Of a DNA stretch of 64,000 nt, positions 1 through 14,200 are shown piece after piece. The DNA comes from Papilionanthe hookeriana x Papilionanthe teres (lineage: Eukaryota; Streptophyta; Magnoliopsida; Asparagales; Orchidaceae): assembly GCA_022702705.1 (NCBI GenBank), contig CM040430.1:76883239-76947238 (forward strand). The letters are read 5' to 3'. Position 1 is the first letter of the stretch. Every line of letters starts with the position of its first letter. Position numbers and translations under genes: made by a program. A model generated the notes under the pieces. It was not told the DNA's origin. It saw nothing but the letters and a program-made list of their open reading frames with translations, and ran no database searches.

Positions 1-102
1 TGGGGTTTCCATTTCTGCAGGGCAGATTCCAAGTGTTAGTCCCCGAATCGTGCTTCCTCTTGTCGTAAAACTTATGACGAAAAAGAAAGAGTCCGAACAC
101 AT
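1..102 (-). pseudogene. Pre-gag ORF start of Tat-type element 3 (partial)
   Basis: This is the first 34 codons of the polyprotein of element 3, read on the minus strand from an ATG at 102-100 and cut by the window edge. The start MCSDSFFFV, followed by a short FTTRGSTIRG stretch, matches the start of the 547-residue pre-gag ORF of element 1 at 39060 (MCSDSFFFV, FTTKGSIIRD), which is why I chose this start. The two copies diverge after about 20 residues. Function of the pre-gag domain is unknown. No stop is seen in this short piece, so it may or may not be intact off-window. Confidence 0.6.
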
Positions 103-561
103 TTCCGTCTATCTTAATGTATTTGTGGTTTTAAAAGAAAATTTATTTAGATAATTGTTTTTCGAAAGATTTGTTCGTTAGGACGGAGAATTATTAAAAG
201 AAGGAGAGTTGTAGGAAGGGTAAAGGAATTGATTAGGAACTGGAAAAGGAAGAGAAAGTCTTGTAGAAACTTCTCGACCCGGAAGACCGCTCCTAAACTA
301 ATACCTATTGGGGTCCACCCACCTCGAAATGAGGTAAAAGGATCTCGGAACCTCTCTGTTTAGGGGTGTCTAAACGGTGGCTCCTAAATACGAGAGAATG
401 TTGGCTATACTCGTTCAAGGTAGAAATGAACATAGTATTCCAACGGAAAGAAGAATGTAGTTTGATCCACTAGGGACATGGATACACTACCGATTTTTGA
501 AAGCGAACTATCCGATTAAAAATGGAGAGAGGAATTCATCCCCAGCGGAGTCGCCAGAATT
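103..561 (-). other. 5' leader of element 3
   Basis: Untranslated leader between the pre-gag ATG and the 5' LTR, colinear with 39061-39513 of element 1 with many small differences. It holds a cctattggggtcca tract at about 304-317, one G shorter than the corresponding tract in element 1 that is complementary to the PPT region. No other gene is seen here. Confidence 0.7.
540..556 (-). other. Primer binding site, tRNA-Arg type (element 3)
   Basis: The plus strand reads ccccagcggagtcgcca, identical to the 3' end of plant tRNA-Arg(ACG) including CCA. The minus strand is therefore the PBS, five bases from the LTR end at 562. It fixes the element as minus-strand and 562-7981 as its 5' LTR. tRNA-Arg priming is known for Ogre/Tat elements. 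Confidence 0.85.
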
Positions 562-3500
562 TGGTCGACTATTTTTAGGTTATGTGTTTTGAAAAGGGGG
601 TCGCCTACAGAAATTGTCGGCAAATTTTAAATTTAATTTACATATATATATAATTTGGAAAGTAGTGTTTTGATTTTGAAAATAATTTTAAAAATTTTAA
701 GATATGAAATCAAACTGATCTCACATCTCGAATAGTTTATATAAACGAGCATCGCACCACGAACCGCGTGTCTATTCCGAAGAATAGGCACGCTTGTTTG
801 ATGGTGGGGCTCGATTAAATAAACTAGAAGGTTTGTGACATCCGTTTGGTCTGCGAAACCATTTTATTTGCCGACAAGTTCCCAGCTTAATATGAAAGCA
901 TTAAACGGGGTTTATATTACTAGGTTCTTAAAATTCCTATAAGGGCAAGCCCCATAGTTAATTACATCTTAAGTGACGGGAATCACCTAAGAAAACTCTC
1001 GATAATAATCGGTAGTTTTGCTCTCGAGAATTTCAAAGTTTAAGTTTTCAAGGGATTGAATTTTCGAATTTCGATAGGGAATGGATCAAATTTGGAACAT
1101 TTTATTTTGGGAATTCAAAGGAAGAAAGGTAGGAGAAATCACAGATTCGAAGTGAACTTCGGTAATTTCCCGACTATCCTATTGTTTGGCTTGAATTTAG
1201 GAAGGCCCTAATGTTTATTTAATGTTTTGATCTTGCCAATTTTTAATTAATTAGGACTTATATTCGTATGATGTGATCACACAAATAGCCTCGAAGATGT
1301 GAGGGTTTATGTCGTATCGGATGACTACCTCGGAATCCTAAGACCGGTTAGGGCTTAATTTGCAATGCAAATGCCTAACAAAAGGTTGAGGATTTATGTT
1401 GCACTAGGCAAACTACCTCGAAGTTCTATGGCTTGGTTATTTAATTCTAAGAATGGTTTTGCTGATGTAGATTTTAGTTTTGCTGACGACGATGGCCGTG
1501 CTGCCCACCATGCTTCGAGCTCCTTGTTGTTGCAGGGGTTTAATTTTAGAAATTATAAATCAAGAGATGAGAGAAGTGTTCTGGTTTAGAGAAGGTCTTA
1601 ATTTCCAAGTATTTTTTATGTTTTAATTAAAACAAATCTTAAAGTAGATTAAACGGAGCCGATTAAGATCCCGCGGTTACATCATCCGGCACCATTATTT
1701 TTATCGGATTCACTTAGTCCGGATGAATTTGCTAAACTCAACTAAATGAGTTCCACACTTTCATTTAGACCGTGGGAAATCCCGTTAGCAACACGTAGGT
1801 TACATCATCCGAGGTATTCCCGATCATCCAACAAGACGTTTTAATTTAGTTGTAGTTGTAGTTTTCTTGTTCTGTTTGTGATTAAATTTTGAGTTGTTTT
1901 TATTTTGAATTGTTGTGGCGGTGAATTTTATCTTGTAATGACTTTTAACTTAGTTTTGGTTTCAGTTTTAGGGACTATCCTAAAGGTGTGGGTTTTCATG
2001 CAACGGTTGTTTATCATGCAGAAAAGTAAGTGCGATGCGATTAAATAAATTGCGATAAAGTAAATTGCGATAAAATAAAAGCGTACCTAGAGGGTCTTCC
2101 CGTCATCCCGAGCTGCACTTAAAACACAATTTAGAATATTTAAGCATTTAAAGCAAGTTCCTAGGTAAAGCTAGGTAAAGCTAAGGGAAGGGTTATGGTT
2201 TTCTACCAAGTTCCTAATCCTATAGCTAGTCACCTCCTATGACGTCTAGGTCCTTGTGTTTTGGTTTAAGGACGATTTTCTTCATCGAAAGAACAATTAA
2301 GTTCAATTGTTCTTATAAATATCCTATCATCTTGAGGAAGTGCTTAAGACGAGTCTTAAACATCTTTTCAATACCTCTAGGATTGTTTTAAGTCCAAGAG
2401 AATTTAATTATATAAGTGAATTAATCATCCAGGTGTTTAAGTTTTGTTATCTTGCTCAGCGAATTAAGACATTTGAATATCCTATAAGTGAAGTAACACT
2501 TCACTTAATACTCCGTTTAGGAGTTATGACAACAAGAGCTTTTGAGGGCAAATTGATGTTTAAGTGATTTGTGATTTAATTTAATTTTAATTAATGGGTT
2601 TAAGTTTGGAATAGTGTTCGAAGTTGTTTTAGATTTATTTTGAATTCTTTATGTCTTAGGTGATGTTATATTTAATTCAATTTAATTTAATTTAATTTTA
2701 ATTTAATTTAATTTGGTTTAGTTTTAATTTTAATTTAATTTTATTTTTTTATTTAATTTTAATTTTATTTTAACTTGATTTTATTTTTTATTTAATTTAA
2801 TTTAATTTAATATGTTTTGATTTAATTTAATTTAATTTAATTTAATTTAATATGATTTAATTTAATTTAATTTAATTTAATTTAAATTTTAATTTAAATT
2901 TATTTTAATTTTAATTTAATATTTTATTTTTTATGTTTTAAAGATGATTTAATTTAATTGTTAAAGTATTAATTTAATTGAAATTTTGGAAGGATTTAAT
3001 TTAAATGTTTTAACTTTAATTTAATTTAATTATTAAGTCTTTTAGCGTTTTAAATCTTGAGTTTGGATTATCATTTTAATTAGGAATTAAATATTATTGA
3101 GGTGATTAATTTAGGGATTCTTAAATTAAAGAACAAATCTCTTCCTAATAATATCCCTATTTTAATAATTCCAATTTTTCATTATTCTTCCAAATTTAAT
3201 TAATTATTTAATTAAGGTTTATTTTAATTATTTTCAAATTGTTTGGTAGGTTTCCACCCTTTAATTACCTAAGTTTCAAACATCCAAAATCAACTTAGTA
3301 TCAAATATTTCACCCACCCTTTTAATTAAACCTAAAATTTTTAATTATAGGTTAAAATTTTAATTACCATTTTGCCCTTTAAACTTACTAATTCCATAAC
3401 TCACTAAATTGAGCTCAAATTAATTTGAAATTTTTATGTGACTTCACCCACATATCAATCAAGACATTAGAGGATAAAATGTGATTTTTCTGTATTTAAT

Positions 3501-6500
3501 TTATTTATGTAATTATTTTTGGTGGAAAATAGGGATTTTCAAGGAAAATTCAATAACATGACCATGGGAAAGTTTCTATCTTTAAGAAAATTATGGGACA
3601 TTCCTAATGACCAGAGGACCACTTGGACCAATTTTGGTGATTTCTTGAATTATATTTTCTTTATTATAATTAATTTGAGTTTTGGAGTATTAATTAATTT
3701 AAAAATAAAATAAAGGTTGAAAAATGAATTTTATATTTTTTAAAAATCTTTCTGATATCAAGAAAACCAGAGAACCAATTTTTATAATTTTTTGATTTTT
3801 CTTTGATTTACTAGAATTTTTTTAGTGGAAATGCTAGAAAATAAATTTTTTTAATTTTAAAATTACCATAGGGCTTTAAAATTTAATATCTCATCATTGA
3901 GACTTAAGAAAAATATGGGGTTTGTTCCTAAGTGATTAAAATTCAAAATGTGACATTTTGGTGAATTTTATTATTTTTGTGATTTTTATTATTTTTAATT
4001 ATTAAAAATATTAAAATAATACAAAAAAATTAACTTTTTTAGAAAATTGCAATTTTAATTTTCTTAAATTCCCCTGATATCAGAGAGGCTTCAAAACCAA
4101 TTTGGTGAATTTTTGAAAAGTATTTTGAAAGTTATGAATTTTTAAACTTTAAGTTTGGCTAAATGGCTTAATCAACCCATTTGATAGAGCTAACCAAGTT
4201 CAATTGACTTCAAACTTTTATGGTGGGTTCCTCTGATCCTAAAGGTCAGTGGAGAATTGATTTCAAGTCAATTTGATGTATGATTAGCTCTAATTAATTA
4301 AAGCTCCATTTTGGGTGTTTAAGCCAATTAGGGTTATTCCAAGTGAGTTAACCCAAAACCTATTTTCCCTAGGGTCCTCTGGTCATAAGAAACATCACCA
4401 AATTTTCCTAGAATTTATTTCACAATATGTTAATTATTGGAATTAAAATACTCAGAATCGTGACCTAGAATTGAAAAATCAATAACTCTTCATAGGGATG
4501 GCCTCTGACTTTGGAAAATTCGGGGAATGTCCCCAAATTCGGAGGCTTCAAAAGCTCTATGGTCTCATGCCATGGTGAATTGTCTACATGCATGGAGAAT
4601 TGAAAATGTGCAGAGAGTAAATAAATCATTAAAAATCAAATATTCAATGAAATTAAATGATTTCTTTTCCACATTATTCTCCTCTGTTCACTGAGCAAGA
4701 GGGTATTTTTATTTTATTTTTATGATTTTTCTATACAAAGATATGAATTTTTGAAGTTTAGGGAATTAAATAAATCAAAAAATACCCTGATTTTCTATTT
4801 AAAACAGCGGAGCTGACTCATCCTAGGCATCTCCGAAACGCCGCGTGTCACGCTGCCATTCGACGCCGCCACTTGAGTCAGCAGCTCGGCTCCCGCCTTC
4901 TCCGTATCATCTGCCGATCCGACCCGATCTGAGCCGTCCGTCCGCGCATGTATTGAATGGACGGCATCCGCTCATCGTCCCCAGCCGTTCTCACCCGAGA
5001 GCCGTCCACACTAAAACCCTAAGAACTCACTCATTTCTCAACGGATTTTCGTGTTCTTGGGCTCTATAGATTCATCTTGAAGAGACGAACACATCTATAC
5101 GATGATCATGCATTGAAATTAAAGCATTTGAAATAGACAATCTCCAGAGGCTCGGGATAAAGAGTTAGCTCATACCTTAGCTCAGAGAAGTGTGGCTTCG
5201 ATCTGAGGATTGTATCACCTTCGATTGGGTCAAAGCAAGCCCCAGATGAAGTCCCTTGGCCTGGGGAATTGTTCAGGTATGATTTTGACCAAGCCCGATT
5301 TCAACCTTTGGAGTCTGGAACATATGGGTGGCCTGGAGAGGGGGCTTTCATCTGGGGAACTCCTTCTCTTGGTCTTGTGCGAGTGTGGGTGAGTTTAATT
5401 TGACTTTGGTGGAGGATTTGGGAGTGTCCTGTTACGGCCCGAGAATTGAGGTCCAAAATTGAGCTCGATTAGAGGGGATTAGAGACGAGAGAACGAGTGG
5501 GGATCAAATGCTCTATGTGTGGGGGAGAGTCTGGAGTGATTTTGGCAGAGTTTCCGTAAGGTTGGTTCAGCACTTCTTCATGGCCGAGAGGGGTGAGGTT
5601 TAAATAGGAGAGGCTGGAGGGCCTCCCAGGGGGAGTTAGGGAATGGGATCAGCTGCTCTTAGCGAGGAAGAAAAGGCTGCAATGGCCGCTGGGCATGGGG
5701 CGACTCGGCAAGGGAGAATTTCAATGTTTGGCTCCTTCCGAGGTCTCGGCCATGGTGTTTTCCGGCGACCCGGGCGGGCTGGCCGCGCGGGCATGAGTCA
5801 CCATCTTGACGGGGAGGTCGGGGCTTGGCAATGGTGGAGTCGATGGGTTTGGACATGTGTAAAGGTGTTGGATCGAAATGGCATGGGGGCATGGCTATTT
5901 TGGCTCTAAATGGGTCAACCCATCCTTTTGGGCTAGGTGCACCACCCAAGGCTTGGTTTAGGCTGAAGAGAGAGTGATTTGGATCGGCTTGATTAGTGGG
6001 GTCAAGTCACGATCCAAGTACAATTAGGATTAAACATGGTTTAGGGGAGACATGGAAATGGTTAATCACCTTAAGGGAATGTGGAAAGGATCTCCTCCTT
6101 TTGCCCAATGTGGTAAGGTCACATGTGAACAACTCACATGGCTTGCATGTGGCTTAAGAGTGGCTTCATGGCTTATATATGGCTTGGGAAAAGTTGGCTT
6201 GGTTTCATGAAAGTGGGTTTAAGGAATTTTGGTATTTTAGTGGACAAATTTCATGAAGCTTGATTTGGAACTATTTGGTTATTGATTTTGGAACTTAGGA
6301 AGTGTTTTAAATCATAGGTATGATGAGAGAAATTTCATGTGGGCTTTTGGAATAAGTTTTGGGCTTTTAAATTTGTTTTGGATGGGTTTTTAGGAAGGTT
6401 TAAGAAAGTGGGCTTTTTAAGCTTGGGAATAAATTGGTGGATGGGAAATTTGTAAAAGTTTGGGCCAAATAATTGTTGGGTTTGGTTTAGGGATGTGTCA

Positions 6501-7981
6501 TGAGTGATTTGAAACAAATTTGAGGTGGTTTGGGTTTGAATTGGGTTGAATTTGGGCTTTTTGGTAAAGTGGCCAATGGTAGGCCAAATTGGGTTAACTT
6601 TGGCTAATGTTGGGCTAATGTTGAAATTGGTGTAAAATTAATGTTGAGAAATGTTTGTAGGGCTGTTTCAAAGAGGTTTGATCTTTGGTTGGGTTTGGAT
6701 TTTGGGGTTTGGGCCTATTTGGGGTTAGGTTTAGGTGTAGGCCCATGTAAGGAGTTTTGGCTTTGGGTTGAATTTGAGTTGGGTTTGGGTTCAAATTTTG
6801 GGAAAATCATGTTCGTGTTTTGTTTGTAGGGATGTTAGGGAAGGTTTAGAAAAGATTTGGGGTTAATTGGAGTTGAATTGGGTTAGTTTGGGCTATGTTT
6901 GGGTCATGGGTCCAAATTGGGCTTTAAGGTCAAAAGTGAAATTGGATTCAAATGCCAATCAAATTGGGCTTGTATTTAGTCTAGATTGGTATTGGGGATG
7001 TTCACTTGAAGTTTAGAATTGAATTGAACCAGAATTTGGGTCAATTGGATAGGTTTGGTTTGACATTGGGTTCACTTTGGGTTAAAATGGGTCAAATTCG
7101 GGATTTTGATAAAAGTGGGGTAAATTGACAAAATTGGCCCATGTGTAGTTGAACAAAATGAAATTGGGAATATTTGGGATTTTCTGGAATTTGCTAGGAA
7201 TTTTTGGAATTTTTTGGATTTTTTGGTCAAGAGGGGCATTTTGGTAATTTGGAGGGTATTGGGGGTATTTTTTGGAATTTTGGGTATTTTGGGTAAAAAT
7301 GGTCAATTTGAGTGGTTGGAGAATGTTTAGGATTGATTTTGAGGAATTTGGGTGATTTTGGAGAATTTTAGAAAATTTGGGTAATTTCAAGGGTTTTGGG
7401 TAGGCTAGGCGGGTCTAGGGTCCCGGGGTTCAAAAATTGAAAATTTGGAAAATTGAAGATTGGGTAAATGTAAGTGGAATGAAATCATTTTGGTTGAGCC
7501 ATGAAGCTATATCAAGCCCACATGAGCCATGAAGGGACTCATTTGAGGCATTCATCTATGTTGTTCCTAACCCTCTTAGCGAGGGCTTAGGGGTTAAGGA
7601 CCATCCATGTGAATCACCTTCATGAGTCGGGAGGTCAAGTTGGGTATGGGTGTGGTTTTAGGAGGTGTGTGAAAGTGTAGTGTATAAGTATAGTGTGTGT
7701 GTAAGTCAGCCCTCACCGGACCAGGGCCACCCGAGGCGGTCCTAAGGCCAAAGAGTCCTATAGGAACTCATCCTTTAAACTTCCACATTTGATTTCAACC
7801 CTCCAGGTGATTAAGGGTCTACAATCAAGTTTGTGGAGTTTGCGAGGAGTTAAGAAGTGGTTTGAATTTCTAAGTGGTGGGTCCTAATTCTAATCCTCTA
7901 GGATAGTCAAAGGAAAAGCCTAAGGCTAGATCCTAAGTACTAAAAAAGGAAGAGAAGACCTCATCAAAAATGAGGTCAACA
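562..7981 (-). repeat. 5' LTR of element 3 (7.4 kb)
   Basis: A 7,420-bp LTR in minus orientation, starting TGTTGACC at 7981 and ending CGACCA at 562. It is colinear with the other three LTRs in the window. Within it are: a 74-codon ORF antisense to the element at 1365-1589, conserved in the other LTRs; a TTTAA-type pentanucleotide array at about 2660-2900; a CpG-rich island at about 4805-5000 with a second GC-rich patch at 5640-5830; and a G/T-rich region at about 5900-7400 full of ttgggct/ttggg motifs. I see no convincing gene in it. Confidence 0.9.
2660..2900. repeat. TTTAA-type pentanucleotide microsatellite in LTR
   Basis: Long imperfect run of tttaa units with tttta interruptions. The equivalent LTR position carries similar arrays at about 10540-10690, 41735-41870 and 60340-60480. 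The tract belongs to the LTR rather than to later host DNA. Confidence 0.9.
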
Positions 7982-8240
7982 GTAACTACAAAAGAAAAAG
8001 AGTTAAGACTACGCCATTCACTCGGCTACAATCTGTAATAGAAAAATTGGCAAAGAAAGAAAGATGCCCCGTGTCAGAAATTCTAAGAAGAGTGGGACGA
8101 GTGCCAGCTTGATCCCGCCTCGAACTGCGAGTAGAGCCTGTCACGGCCGTAGAGAAGCCAAGGAAGAAAATGAGAGCTATTTCACCTGTTGTTGTATCGG
8201 GCCATCATATTAGGGAGGACACCACCTACCAGCATATAGT
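7982..8240 (+). pseudogene. Pre-gag/gag fragment of element 2
   Basis: This 259-bp plus-strand piece of the Tat-type polyprotein matches the element 1 pre-gag ORF (about residues 250-335): TTPFTRLQSVIEKLAKKE, SEILRRVGR, then SPVVVSG. It ends in QHI at the insertion point of element 1 and resumes at 46975 as IAGKPSG. One in-frame TGA lies at about 8111. On its left it is cut by the element 3 LTR at 7981. It is the only stretch between the two giant insertions, and it shows that both landed in the same gag region. Confidence 0.9.
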
Positions 8241-11200
8241 TGTCGGCATATTTTTAGGTTTGTGTGTTGTATTTTAAAAAAAGGGGTCGCCTAATAGAAA
8301 TTGGCGCGAATTTTAGATTTTAAATTTAATTTAAATATATATGTAATTTAGAATGTAGTATTTGATTTTGAAATTAATTTTAAATTTGAAAATTTTAAGA
8401 TATGAAATCAAACTGATCTCACATCCCAAATAGTTTATATAAACTAGCACCACACCACAAACTGTATATCTATCCCGAAGAATAGACACACTGCTTGATG
8501 ATGAGGCTTGGTTAAATAAACTAGAAGATTTGTGACATCCGTTTGGTCTGCGAAACAATTTTATAAGCCGACAGGTTCCCCTGCTCAATATAAAGGAATT
8601 AAACAGGGTTTATATTACCTGGGTTCTTAAAGTTCCCTATAAGGGCAAGCCCCTATATTTAATTACATCTTAAATGACGGGAATCATTTAAGAAAACTCT
8701 CGATAATGATCAGTAGTTTTGCTCTCAAGAATTTCAAAGTTTAAGATTTTCAAAGGATTGGATTTTGGAAATTTCAATAGGGAATGGATCAAATTTGGAA
8801 CAGTTGTTTTGAGAATCCAAAGGAAAGAAAAGTAGGAGAAGCTGAGGATTGAAGAGGAATCTTGGCAACTTCCCAGACTATCCTATTGTTTGGCATTAAT
8901 TTGAGAGTTTATTTAATGTTTCAATCCTGCCAATTTTAATTAATTAGGACTTATGTTTGTATGGCATAATCACACAAATAGCCTCGAAGATATGAGGGTT
9001 TATGTCATACCGAACGACTACCTCGGAGTCCTAAGACCGGTTAGGGCTTAATTTACATGACATGATCATGCAAATGCCTAACAAAGAGTTGAGGATTTAT
9101 GTTGCACTAAGCAAACTACCTCGAAGTCCTATGGCTTTGTTATTTAATTCTAAGAAAGTTTTTGCTGAAGTAGACACAAGTTTTGCTGATAAAGATGGTC
9201 GTGCTGCCCACTATGCTCCAAGCTCCTTGTTGTTGCAGAGGTTTGGTTTTAGAAGTCAAAAATTAGGAGATGAGAGAAGTGTTTTGGTTTAGAGAAAATC
9301 TTAAAATCCAAGTGTTTTTTAATATTTTGATTAAAACAAATCTTAAAGTTGTTTAAACAGAACCGATTAAGATCCCACGGTTCCGTCATCCCGGCACCGT
9401 TATTTTCATCTAATTCACTTAGTCCAGGTGAATTTGCTAAACTCAACTGAATGAGTTCCACACTTTCATTTAGCCTGTAGGAAATCCCGTTAGCAACACA
9501 TGGGTTACATCATCCGAGGTATTCCCGATCATTCAACGAGACGTTTTAATTTAGTTGCAATTGTAGTTTTGTTGTTCTGTTTGTGATTAAATTTTGAGTT
9601 GTTTTATATTTTGAAATGTTGTGGCAGTGGATTTTATCTTGTGGTGACTTTTAATTTAGTTTTGGTTTCAGTTCAGGGACTATTCTAAAGGTTTTGGTTT
9701 TCATGCAACAGTCTTATTTATCATGCAAAAAAAAGTAAAGCGCAATGCATGTAAGTAAATTGCAATAAAGTAAATTGCAATAAAATAAAAGCGTACCTGG
9801 AGGGTCTTCCCGTCATCCCAAGCTGCACTTAAAACACATGTTAGAGCATTTAAACATATTTCAACAAGTACCTAGGTAAAGCTAAGGGGCAGGTTTTGGT
9901 TGTCTACCAAAGTCCTAGTCCTATAACTAGTCATTTCCTATGATGTCTAGGTTGTTGGTATGGTTTAAGGATGATTTTCTTCATCAAAGAACAATTAAAT
10001 TCAATTTTTCTTTTAAAACACCCCATCGTATCGAGGAAGTGTTTAAGACGAATCTTAAACATCTTTTCAATACTTCTGGGATTATTTTGAGTCCAAATAA
10101 ATTTAGTTGCACAGGTGAATTGATCATCCAGGAGTATAGTTATGCTTTGTCTCTTGCTCAGTGAACCTGGGTATTTGATTATCTTATGTGTTAAGTGACA
10201 CTTCACTTAATACTCTATTTAAGAGTTATAATAATTAAAGCTTTTTAAGGGCAAGTCGGGTTGTTGAGAATTTTAATCATTCTTAATTTAAAGTTTGAGT
10301 TAATGATTTAAAGTGATTTAATTTTAATTATGAGATTTTAATTAATAATTTTAAGTTTGGAATAGTGTTCAAATTATTTAGATTTAATTTAAATCTTTAC
10401 ATTTTTAATTATCTTAGTATTTCAGATTGATGTTTATGTTTTAAAATTTACTTAGATAGAAAGAGGTGTTGAAATTACTGATATGTTTTGATTTAACTCT
10501 TAATGATTTCATTTAGGTTTGTTGTTAAGTGATTTTAATTTAATTTTATTTTATTTTATTTTATTTTATTTTATTTTATTTTTTTTTATTTAATTTAATT
10601 TTAATTTAATTTTAATTCAATTTAATTTAATTTAATTTTATTTTAATTTAATTTTAATTTAATTTAATTTAATTTAATTTTAGTTTCAATATTTTAAATT
10701 TAATTTAATTTAATTGTTAAGGTGTTAATTTAATTTAATTTAAACTTTGACTTGACTTAATTTAATTTAATTTAATTTAACTCCAAGATTTTAAATTTAA
10801 TTTTAATTATTGAACCATTTAACATTTTAAGCTTTAATTCATTTAAGGGTTATCTTCTTTTAATTTTATTTAATTTGGATTATTATTTTAATTTTTAATT
10901 AAGAACTAAATATTATTGAAGTGACTTATTTAGGAATTTTTAAATTAAAGAATAAATGTCCTCTTAATAATATCCCTATTTTAATAATCCAAATTTAAAT
11001 ATATTCTTTCCAAAATTTAAATTATTTAATTAATTAGAGTTTCATTTTGATATTTTCAAAGTGTTTAATGGGTTTCTACCCTTTTAAGTTCCCTAAGTTT
11101 CAATCATCCAAGAGAAAGTTAAAATCAAATATTTTACCCTCCATTTTGATTAAACCTAAAGTTTTAATTAAGAGTTAAAATTCTTAATTACCTTTATGTC

Positions 11201-14200
11201 CTTTTAGGCTTATTTATTTCATAACTCACTAAATTGAGCTCAAATGAATTTGAAATTTTTATTTCACCTCACTCACATGTCAGTTAAGACATTTAAGAAG
11301 AAAATGTGATTTTTCTGAATTTAATTTATTTATATAATTATTTTTAGTAGAAAATAGGGATTTTCAAAGAAAATTCAATAACATGACCAAGGTAAAGTTT
11401 ATATCCTTAAGAAAATTTTGGGATGTTTCTAATGACCAGAGGACCACTTGAACCAATTTTTGTGATTTTTTTAATTATATTTTATTTATTATGATTATTT
11501 TGAGTTTTAGCGTATTAATTAATTTTAAAATAAAATAAAAATTGAAAAATTGATTTTATATTTTTCATAAATTTCTCTAACCTCAAGGAGTCCAGAAAAA
11601 TAAATTTTATAATTTTCTGATTTTTCTTTGATTTATTAGAACTATTTTAGTGAAAAAAGATGAAAATTCATTTTTTAATATTGAAAATTACATTAAGCCT
11701 TTAAAATTCAATATCTTATCCTAGGGACTTAGGAAAAATATTGGGTTTGTTCCTAAGTGATTAGGATTCAAAATGTGACATTTTTATGATTTTTAATATT
11801 TTTGTGATTTTTATTATTTTTAAATTATTAAAATATTAAAATATTGTGAAAAATCAACTTTTTAGGAAAATTCCAATTTTAATTTTTTTTGAACTCTCCT
11901 AATATCAGAGAAGCTACAAAACCATTTTTGTGAATTTTTGAAAAGTATTTTTGGACTTATGAATTTTTAAAGTTTCAATTTGCTTATGAGGCTTAATCAA
12001 TCCATTTGGTGGGGTTAATAAAGTCCAATTGATTTCAAAATTTTATGTAAGGTTCCTCTAACCCTAAAGAGCAATGGAGAATTATTTTCAAGTCAATTTA
12101 GTGTGTGGTTAAACCTAATTAATTCAAATTCAATTTTGGGAGTTTAGGCCAATTAAGGTTATTATGAATGAATTAACTCAAAATTTATTTTTCATAGGGT
12201 CCCCTGGTCCTAAGAAACATCACTAAATTTTCCTAGAATTTATTTTACAACATGCTAATTATTGGAATTAAAATACCTAAAACGATGACATGAACTTGAA
12301 AAATCAATAACTTTTCACAGAGATGGCCTCTGACCTTGAAAAATTCAGGGAATGTTCCCAAGATCAGAGGCTTTAAAAGCCCTATGGTCTCATGCTATGG
12401 TGAATTGTCTATGCAAATGAAGAATCAAAACATTGGAAACAGTAAGTAAATTATTAAAAATAAAATGCTCATCCAATTAACTTGATTTCACATTATTATC
12501 CTCTGTTCACTGAGCAAGAGGGTATTTTTCTTTTATTTTTGTGATTTTTCTATGCAAAGATATGAATTTTTGAAGTTCTGGTATTTAAATAATTCAAAAA
12601 TATCCTAATTTCCTACTTATCTGACTCGGCGCCGCGTCATCCTCGTCTGAATCGAAAGCCCACGCGTCACTCTGTGATTCGGTGCCGCCATCTAACTAAG
12701 TGCTCCAGGGACCCGTGGTTCACGTAACATTCCACTGTTCGGCTTGATCTCGACCGTCCGCTCGATACACGCGCGATCCAACGGCTCCTGGTCATCGACT
12801 ACGACTAGTGTGCACCCGTGAGCGTCCACACTAAAACCCTAATATCCCTCTCGATTCTCAATGGATTTTCGAGTTCTTATGCTCTATGGATTCGTCTTGA
12901 AGAGACGAACACGTCCATATGGTTTATAAGCTATGAAATTGACTCAAAAAAAATGGAGAATTGCTGGAAGCTCGGGAGGTAGAATGAGTTCATACCTTTG
13001 CTCAGAGAAGTGAAGCTTCGATCTGAGGGTTGTGTCACCTTCGATTGAGTCCAAGCAAGCTCTAGATGAAGTCTCTGGCTCTTGGGAATTGTCTAAGTAT
13101 GAAAGTGTCCACAGCCGATTTCAAAGCTTAGAGGCTGGAGCAACTGGGTGGCTTGGAGAGGGGGCTTTCACTGGGGAACTCCTTCTCTTGGTCCTGTGCA
13201 GGTGTGGGTGAGTTTAATTTGGATTTGGTGGAGGTCCTAGAGATGTCCTGGTTTTTGGGTGGATTTTCAACTCAGAAATTGAGCTCTGTTAATGGGGTTT
13301 AGGGCAAAGGAACACTGGGGATCAACTGCTCTGGGTTAGGAGAAGGTCTTGAGCAATTTTGGCAGAGTTTCCTTAAGGTCTGGTTCATCACCTTGTTTGG
13401 CCAAGAGGTGAGTGGCTTTAAATAGAGGTAGCTGGAAGGCCTCCCAAGGGGGTTTAAGGGCTTGGATCAACTGCTCAGGGCAAGGGAAGAACAGCTGCAA
13501 TGGCCATTTAGGTTGGGACAAGTCAGCTAATTCAAATTAAATTTTTTATTCAAATTAAGCCTCTCGTCCTGGTGGTTTCCGGCGGCTGTGGTGGCTGGCC
13601 GGCCAGGCATGGGTCACCCTCAGGGTCAGGGAGGTCAGTGCTTGAGTTTTGTGAGTTCAATTGGCAAATGCCAAGTGTAAAGGAGTTGAATCAAAGTGGA
13701 AGGGGGAAGGGATCATTTTGGGCTTGGTTTGGTCAAATGCATGGATTTGGGATTGGTGCACCCACCAAGGCCTGATTTGGGCTGAAGGGAATCATATGGC
13801 TCAGCTGAATTGGAGTGGAGAAGTCTCCATCCGTGGTGAGGTGGCTAAGCATGGTTTAGTGTGTATCATGGATGAGGTTAAAAAGCTTAAAGAAGGCTTA
13901 AGAAAGGGGCCCCTCCATTTTCCATAAATGACATGGTGAGGTGTCAAAACTCTCATGGCTTCATATGGCTTGCAAATGGCTCACATTTGCCTTACATTTG
14001 GCTTGGAAAAGGGTTGGCTTGTTTCATGAAAAAGGGTTTTAAGGATTTTTGGTATTTAGGGGTAATTTGGCACATGGCTTAGTTTAGAAAAATTCATTGA
14101 TGAATTGGAAACATAGGGAGTGATTTAATTAAATGGATGATGAGATGAAAATGTCATGTGGGCTTTGGATTGATTTTGGGCTTTTGAAATGGTTTTGGAT

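Noticed and set aside
540..556. tRNA-Arg gene
   Set aside because: Only the last 17 bases including CCA match; this is the reverse complement of a primer binding site, also seen at 39492-39508.
7082..7390. 102-codon minus-strand frame in the LTR (Pro/Asn/Lys-rich)
   Set aside because: Low-complexity translation of a G/T-rich tract. Similar frames at 46092-46295 and 55925-56221 are not colinear as proteins and carry no domain.
13572..13927. Plus-strand frames of 67 and 88 codons, also at 44846-45112
   Set aside because: Overlapping frames in the LTR, antisense to the element, partly shared because the LTRs are recent copies; no domain and no sign of selection visible.
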